Position numbers and translations under genes: made by a program. Shown here one piece after another: positions 60,072 to 64,000 of a DNA stretch of 64,000 nucleotides. This DNA comes from Desulfosporosinus lacus DSM 15449 (lineage in GTDB: Bacteria > Bacillota > Desulfitobacteriia > Desulfitobacteriales > Desulfitobacteriaceae). Under the pieces are notes generated by a model, which made no database searches, was not told the DNA's origin, and saw only the letters and a list, made by a program, of their open reading frames with translations. The stretch covers positions 62,001 through 126,000 of the forward strand of contig NZ_FQXJ01000016.1 of NCBI RefSeq assembly GCF_900129935.1. The letters are read 5' to 3'. Within the stretch, counting starts at the first letter, position 1. Every line of letters begins with the position of its first letter.

Positions 60072-61166
60072 TTACTGATACTCCTTATTATACTGATCGG
60101 CAAGATTTTTTACTTTATCTAAGATTTCTTGTCCTGATTCTCCCTTTTGATTCATTTGGGTTACAAAATCGTCCTGAATGGGTTTAATCAAACTAATCCA
60201 TTGATTCTGTTCTTCTTGAGAAAGGGTAATAACTTCCATCCCCTTTTCAGCAGCATATTTTAAAGCTGATTCGTTTTGTTTATCCCATAAACCCATGGCG
60301 ACTTCTTCAAAGAACTTCTGATTTACCATTTCAATTGCTTTCTGATCTTTAGGATCCAGGGAGTTCCATTTGTCCAGGTTCATGGTAACATAGAACAAAT
60401 TATTGTATAGAAAAGGGGAAAAAGTTACATACTTGGTTACTTCCGCCTGTTTCCAGCCCTGAAGAACTTCAACCGGACCTAAATTTCCCTTTACAACGCC
60501 CTTCGACAATGCTTCATAGGCTTCAGATTGGGCCATAGCAACCGGCATGGCTCCAAGAGCCGCAAGACTTTTAGCGCTAAGACCTGTAGCTCTAATTTCT
60601 AATCCTTTTAAATCCTTCAGAGCACGTACTGGTTCTTTAGTATATAAATCCCCAGGGCCTGTTGTAAACACCATCATTAACTTTGTATCCTGAACTTCCT
60701 TGGGATTTAGCTCTTTGATCCCTTCCCAAGCAACTTTACTGGCAGCCTTGGAATTGGCGTATTTAATACCTGGCAGTTCAAAAACCTCCGATACAGGAAA
60801 ACTGCCCCGTGTATAAGAAAAACAAGAAAGACCCACATCAGCGATTCCATTGACAACTCCATCATAAACTGCGTCTGCCTGCAAAAGTGTCTGTCCAGGG
60901 TAGCTGGTAATTTTGACTCTGCCTTCAGTTGCAGTGTCGATCGCCTTGGCCCAAGGCTGAACTAACTCTTTCTCAGCCGGGTGTGTAGCTGGAAAGAAAT
61001 GGGCTAATTTTAGCTCGACTGTTTGAGATTTCGTTTCGGCCGGAGCAGATGCAGTCTGTCCACATCCTGAAACAAAGAGCAAACTCAGTGCCAGTACTCC
61101 CAGTAAAATTCCTTTCCCGATTGATCTTAACTTAATTGATTTGCATAACCTTTTTTTCACAATCAT
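60072..61166 (-). CDS. dctP: TRAP transporter substrate-binding lipoprotein DctP
   Basis: A 364-residue periplasmic-type binding protein anchored as a lipoprotein: signal ILLGVLALSLLFVSGC with lipobox VSGC. The body has LKLAHFFPATHPAEKELVQPWAKAID, ITSYPGQTLLQADAVYDGVVNGIADVG and GLEIRATGLSAKSLAALGAMPVAM, where the Arg of the IR.TG motif normally salt-bridges a carboxylate ligand. So the ligand is most likely an organic acid. It is the first gene of the operon, and its leader is unusual (hairpin plus TGTAGG repeats). Start ATG with AGAGGAGAG. Confidence 0.92.
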   Translation of the reverse strand: MIVKKRLCKSIKLRSIGKGILLGVLALSLLFVSGCGQTASAPAETKSQTVELKLAHFFPATHPAEKELVQPWAKAIDTATEGRVKITSYPGQTLLQADAVYDGVVNGIADVGLSCFSYTRGSFPVSEVFELPGIKYANSKAASKVAWEGIKELNPKEVQDTKLMMVFTTGPGDLYTKEPVRALKDLKGLEIRATGLSAKSLAALGAMPVAMAQSEAYEALSKGVVKGNLGPVEVLQGWKQAEVTKYVTFSPFLYNNLFYVTMNLDKWNSLDPKDQKAIEMVNQKFFEEVAMGLWDKQNESALKYAAEKGMEVITLSQEEQNQWISLIKPIQDDFVTQMNQKGESGQEILDKVKNLADQYNKEYQ

Positions 61167-61193
61167 CTCTCCTCTTAATATGTTTTAGACAAT

Positions 61194-61217
61194 AAAAAAA
61201 ACTCCCACTAGGAGTTA
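61194..61217 (-). terminator. Terminator hairpin in the dctP leader
   Basis: Minus strand AACTCC-TAGTG-GGAGTT followed by TTTTTTTT, ending about 25 bases before the dctP start codon. Nothing upstream is coding, so it would stop the dctP transcript itself. It is a candidate attenuator unless the promoter lies between it and the gene, for which there is hardly room. Confidence 0.7.
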
Positions 61218-61296
61218 GAAAAACTGTGAATCGCCCTAAATCCGCAACAAAAATAAACGGATACAGGGGAATAAACCACATCCATAATTCTACCAT

Positions 61297-61366
61297 CCTA
61301 CAACATCCTACACTCATTTTGAAACAACCGTTACCTACCGTTACTACTATCCTACACATACCTACA
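61297..61366 (-). promoter_or_regulatory. TGTAGG direct repeats upstream of dctP
   Basis: On the minus strand TGTAGG occurs at 61366, 61356, 61312 and 61302 (5' positions), as two pairs each with an exact 10-bp period, with a GGTAGG between them at 61339. One-turn direct repeats are typical of response-regulator or LysR-type sites, or they may be RNA-level elements since they precede the leader hairpin. Confidence 0.55.
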
Positions 61367-61553
61367 GAAAATCAATCTACTCAAAAGACACTCACACTAC
61401 TACTATGTATTCTACATTAAAATACCATACTTCTCTGTAAAAATCTAGTTAATATTTTTCTTTAATAAGACATTTTTCCTAGCATCGCCCTCCTATCTTT
61501 ATCATCAGAGCCATTATGGCTTAGAGTCAGAATTTTTTAACGCACCTCCCAGA

Positions 61554-61589
61554 GCCCTCCCTTACCGTGAATTTCGGTAACAGGAGGGC
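61554..61589. terminator. GC-rich hairpin after livF
   Basis: GCCCTCCCTTACCG/CGGTAACAGGAGGGC (one bulge), loop TGAATTT, about 60 bases after the livF stop codon. No T-run follows on either strand, so it may act with Rho, as a transcript-end protector, or block readthrough toward dctP. Confidence 0.5.
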
Positions 61590-61645
61590 CCCCTATACTG
61601 TCACAGTACTTTATAGCCGTTTCTTTTATTAAAGCAATCAATGAA

Positions 61646-62371
61646 CTAACGAGCCCGCCCCAGGTAAGCCTCTTGAATAGATGAGTCAGCAATGATATCC
61701 ACTGAATTGCCGCTATGGGTAATCCCGCCTCTTTCCATCACTAAGACGCTGTCCGCCACTTTTAGGGCTGATTTGGTATTCTGTTCTACAAGGATTATAG
61801 TGACTCCGGTCTTTTTTAACTTGACCAGAATAGACATTATCTCCCGAACTACCAATGGAGCTAGACCAATCGAGGGTTCATCGAGCATTAGGAGGGCAGG
61901 CCGAGACATTAAGCCCCTGCCAATTGCCAACATCTGCTGCAAACCACCGCTTAAACTGCCTGCCTGATCACTCTCTCTGCCTTTTAAAGCCGGAAAAAGC
62001 TCTAGTATTTCTTGAATATCGTTCATTAATACTGGCTTATTTTTTCGATAACGATGGAAAGCCCCCAACATGAGGTTATCAAGGACACTCAACGCGCTGA
62101 AGATTTCTCTTTTTTCCGGAACAAGGCTTATGCCTTGCCTGACAACCTGTTCCGGTTTTTGGCCGGTAATTGGTTTACCTTTAAAAATAATTTCTCCTGC
62201 AGTCGGCTTGTATAGCCCGGCTACAGTCCCTAACAAAGTACTTTTTCCTGCCCCATTCGCTCCCAAAACAGCCAGCAGTTCTCCTTCTTTGACCTCTAGG
62301 GACAGCTCTCTGATGGCCTGTACATAGCCGTGATAAACACCCAGGTTCTTAATTCTAAGCAATCTTTTCAT
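61646..62371 (-). CDS. livF: Branched-chain amino acid ABC transporter ATPase LivF
   Basis: An ATPase of about 241 residues with Walker A GANGAGKS, signature LSGGLQQMLAIGRGLM, Walker B LLMLDEPSIGLAP and switch IILVEQNT, the LivF pattern. Start is uncertain: ATG 62371 touches GGAGAGG; TTG 62380 has no site; TTG 62362 is well spaced from GGAGAGG. All overlap the end of livG. With LivG it drives import of leucine/isoleucine/valine or related compounds such as amides and urea. Confidence 0.9.
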   Translation of the reverse strand: MKRLLRIKNLGVYHGYVQAIRELSLEVKEGELLAVLGANGAGKSTLLGTVAGLYKPTAGEIIFKGKPITGQKPEQVVRQGISLVPEKREIFSALSVLDNLMLGAFHRYRKNKPVLMNDIQEILELFPALKGRESDQAGSLSGGLQQMLAIGRGLMSRPALLMLDEPSIGLAPLVVREIMSILVKLKKTGVTIILVEQNTKSALKVADSVLVMERGGITHSGNSVDIIADSSIQEAYLGRAR

Positions 62372-63122
62372 CCTCTCCAAGATATGCTTTAATGACCTCT
62401 GTATTTGCCTGAATTTCCGCAGGCGTACCTTCCGCGATCATTTGACCAAAATTTAAGACAACGATCCTGTCGGCAGCTTCCATCACGGTTTGCATGTCGT
62501 GTTCAATCAGGATCAGAGCGGTTCCTTTCGTCTTAAGTTCCTTTAGATACACTGTCAGGATCTCTGTTTCTGCGGGGTTTAAGCCAGCAGCTGGTTCATC
62601 AAGCAGTACTAACCCTGGATGAGAAGCTAACGCTCTGGCTATCTCCAAGAGTCTTTGTTTTCCGAAGGGTAACTCGGAGGCAAAAAGTCCGGCAGTCTCC
62701 ACCAGCCCAATGTCTTCGAGTAAAGCCAGGGATTCCTCCCTGATCTTTCTTTCTTCACGGCAATTTCCAGGAAAGGTGAAAAATGAACGAATAAATCCTT
62801 TTTTGCTTCTAAGATGTGCTCCAGCCATAACGTTTTCCAGCACGGTCATGTTGCTGAAAAGTTGAAGATTTTGAAACGTCCTAGTGATACCGGCAGAAGC
62901 AATCTCAAACGGTTTTAGACCCACTATATCCCTGCCTTTTATGACGATCGAACCCTTCTCCGGTGGCAGCGTCCCTGTAATAATATTAAAAAGTGTAGTT
63001 TTTCCTGCACCGTTAGGACCAATCAGAGCAACGATGCTTCCTTCAGCTACGCTAAACCCAATATCCTTAACCGCAGCAATACCACCAAAATGTTTTGTTA
63101 CCCCGCTTAACTCAAGAAGCAT
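62355..63122 (-). CDS. livG: Branched-chain amino acid ABC transporter ATPase LivG
   Basis: A 255-residue ATPase with Walker A GPNGAGKT, the LivG-type insertion after TRTFQNLQLFSNMTVLENVMAGAH, signature LPFGKQRLLEIARAL (as usual for LivG, in place of LSGGQ), Walker B LVLLDEPAAGLNP and LIEHDMQTVM. It pairs with LivF. It is 13 bases after livM. Confidence 0.92.
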   Translation of the reverse strand: MLLELSGVTKHFGGIAAVKDIGFSVAEGSIVALIGPNGAGKTTLFNIITGTLPPEKGSIVIKGRDIVGLKPFEIASAGITRTFQNLQLFSNMTVLENVMAGAHLRSKKGFIRSFFTFPGNCREERKIREESLALLEDIGLVETAGLFASELPFGKQRLLEIARALASHPGLVLLDEPAAGLNPAETEILTVYLKELKTKGTALILIEHDMQTVMEAADRIVVLNFGQMIAEGTPAEIQANTEVIKAYLGEDEKIA

Positions 63123-63135
63123 TATAATCCCCCTT

Positions 63136-64000
63136 TTAGCCTCTTATTTTAACGTCAGTCTTTAGTTGCTTTTTGAGAGGTATTCTGAAGTATTGACCGA
63201 TCCCGCTTAACCCTTTAGGTTGAAAAATCATAAGGCCCACCAGAATAACTCCATAAATGATAATCTGATATTCGCCGCCTGCCCCGGGTATTAATAAAGG
63301 TACAATCTCACGCAGTAATTCATTTAAGGCAACCACCACGACCGCTCCTATTACCGGTCCCCAAAAAGTGCCCAGACCTCCGATCACCGCCATTAAGACA
63401 AATTGGACTGAAGTATGAAAACTGAACGGAGATGGACTGATGAAAGTAACATAAAAAGCGTATAATCCCCCGGCAAGTCCAGCCAGCAAAGCACTGAAGA
63501 TAAACGCATGCAACTTAAGCCGAGCACAGTCAATACCTGCATTTTCTGCTGCATATTCACTTTCTCGAATCGAGCAGAGTGCTCTGCCGGTCCGTGAATG
63601 GACCAGATTATAGATTCCTATTAACAACATCAACAAAATAAGCCAAACAAGCATATAGAATTTCTGATCACTGTCGAACTGAAAACTTCCGATGGAAAGA
63701 TTGGGGATTCCGCTCATTCCTGACGGTCCACCTGTCAGTTCCCTACCCTCATTGAAGATAATATGAACTAAAATTCCAAAACTGAGCGTCGCTAAGGCTA
63801 GATAAAGTTCACGCAGCTTGAGGGTTTGTCGGCCGATGAGTCCTGCAATGATTCCCGGAAGTATTGCAGAAGCCAAGAGCGCCAGAAGTGTGGGCCACTG
63901 AAACCGCGTCGTTAGTATTGCTGCTGTGTATCCGCCCAAGCCGAAGAAAGCGGCATGCCCAAAGGAGATCTGACCTGCATATCCCATCAAGATCCCTAAG
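63136..64000 (-). CDS. livM: Branched-chain amino acid ABC transporter permease LivM (5' end outside window)
   Basis: At least 288 residues are visible; the frame is still open at the right edge and reads LGIL before MGYAGQISFGHAAFFGLGGY, the LivM motif that normally follows one N-terminal helix or two. A TTG at 63990 is therefore not the true start. Later blocks are LALATLSFGILVHII, ELTGGPSGMSGIP, GRALCSIRESEYAAENAGID (the ATPase contact loop) and GGLGTFWGPVIGAVVVVALNE. It forms the pore with LivH, expected upstream outside the window. Confidence 0.93.
   Translation of the reverse strand, partial: LGILMGYAGQISFGHAAFFGLGGYTAAILTTRFQWPTLLALLASAILPGIIAGLIGRQTLKLRELYLALATLSFGILVHIIFNEGRELTGGPSGMSGIPNLSIGSFQFDSDQKFYMLVWLILLMLLIGIYNLVHSRTGRALCSIRESEYAAENAGIDCARLKLHAFIFSALLAGLAGGLYAFYVTFISPSPFSFHTSVQFVLMAVIGGLGTFWGPVIGAVVVVALNELLREIVPLLIPGAGGEYQIIIYGVILVGLMIFQPKGLSGIGQYFRIPLKKQLKTDVKIRG

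Noticed and set aside
61226-61420. A 64-codon plus-strand frame opposite the dctP leader
   Set aside because: It is made of the TGTAGG-type repeats read in antisense and has no ribosome site.
61194-61420. TRAP (MtrB)-type RNA binding array suggested by repeated UAG/GAG triplets in the dctP leader
   Set aside because: The triplets are not spaced by a regular two or three bases over eleven repeats, and no tryptophan gene is nearby; the 10-bp TGTAGG repeats describe the pattern better.
1-64000. CRISPR arrays, rRNA, tRNA, prophage structural genes or an intact transposase
   Set aside because: None was seen; the only repeats are short palindromes, a pentanucleotide tract and two IS605-like ends.

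Overview
The window looks like chromosome of an anaerobic, low-to-mid GC Firmicute, most likely a Desulfosporosinus/Desulfitobacterium-type member of the Peptococcaceae. The basis is AGGAGG-type ribosome binding sites with many TTG/GTG starts, a lysine riboswitch, YtrA-type GntR and AcoR-type sigma-54 regulators, peptide and amino-acid uptake systems, and a mercury-methylation hgcAB pair. The genus is inference. No rRNA, tRNA, CRISPR array or intact transposase was seen.

1-6.6 kb (all minus strand): a methanogen-like module. A DUF2193-type protein, an AqpM-type aquaporin, beta-RFA-P synthase, a DmrB-type flavoprotein and the first codons of a pterin-synthase-like gene run in one direction. 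A -24/-12 promoter and a sigma-54 activator gene lie upstream. This is methanopterin-type chemistry in a Gram-positive setting and the strongest candidate here for an undescribed system.

6.6-19.2 kb: an FRG-domain remnant, DbpA helicase, a decayed MntA/HepT pair, a five-gene oligopeptide ABC operon (opp1), an exonuclease, and a gene-free kilobase. That kilobase holds a consensus promoter, a long closing helix and an intrinsic terminator, so it probably encodes a structured RNA of about 700 nt. A FabG-like reductase follows.

19.5-31.5 kb: the first two of three Uma2 paralogues; a seven-gene minus-strand operon (opp2ABCDF, an M29-like protein and an XRE-cupin regulator); a cupin; a full M29 aminopeptidase; a diguanylate cyclase; and two inverted ends resembling IS605/TnpB right ends without a transposase.

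31.5-45.6 kb: an AI-2E transporter, a YtrA-ABC operon with a clear palindromic operator, a ferritin-like protein, MarR-MATE, and a histidine kinase/response regulator/SSS-like protein set followed by permease-amidase-permease genes. A decayed stretch follows.

45.6-64 kb: lysA under a lysine riboswitch, a thioredoxin-like gene, an MFS exporter, the third Uma2, two proteins of unknown function, a 53-residue Cys-rich protein, an FNT channel, hgcAB behind a promoter overlapped by two palindromes, a UBA-like gene with a two-component pair, a DctPQM TRAP transporter with an unusual leader, and livMGF running off the right edge.
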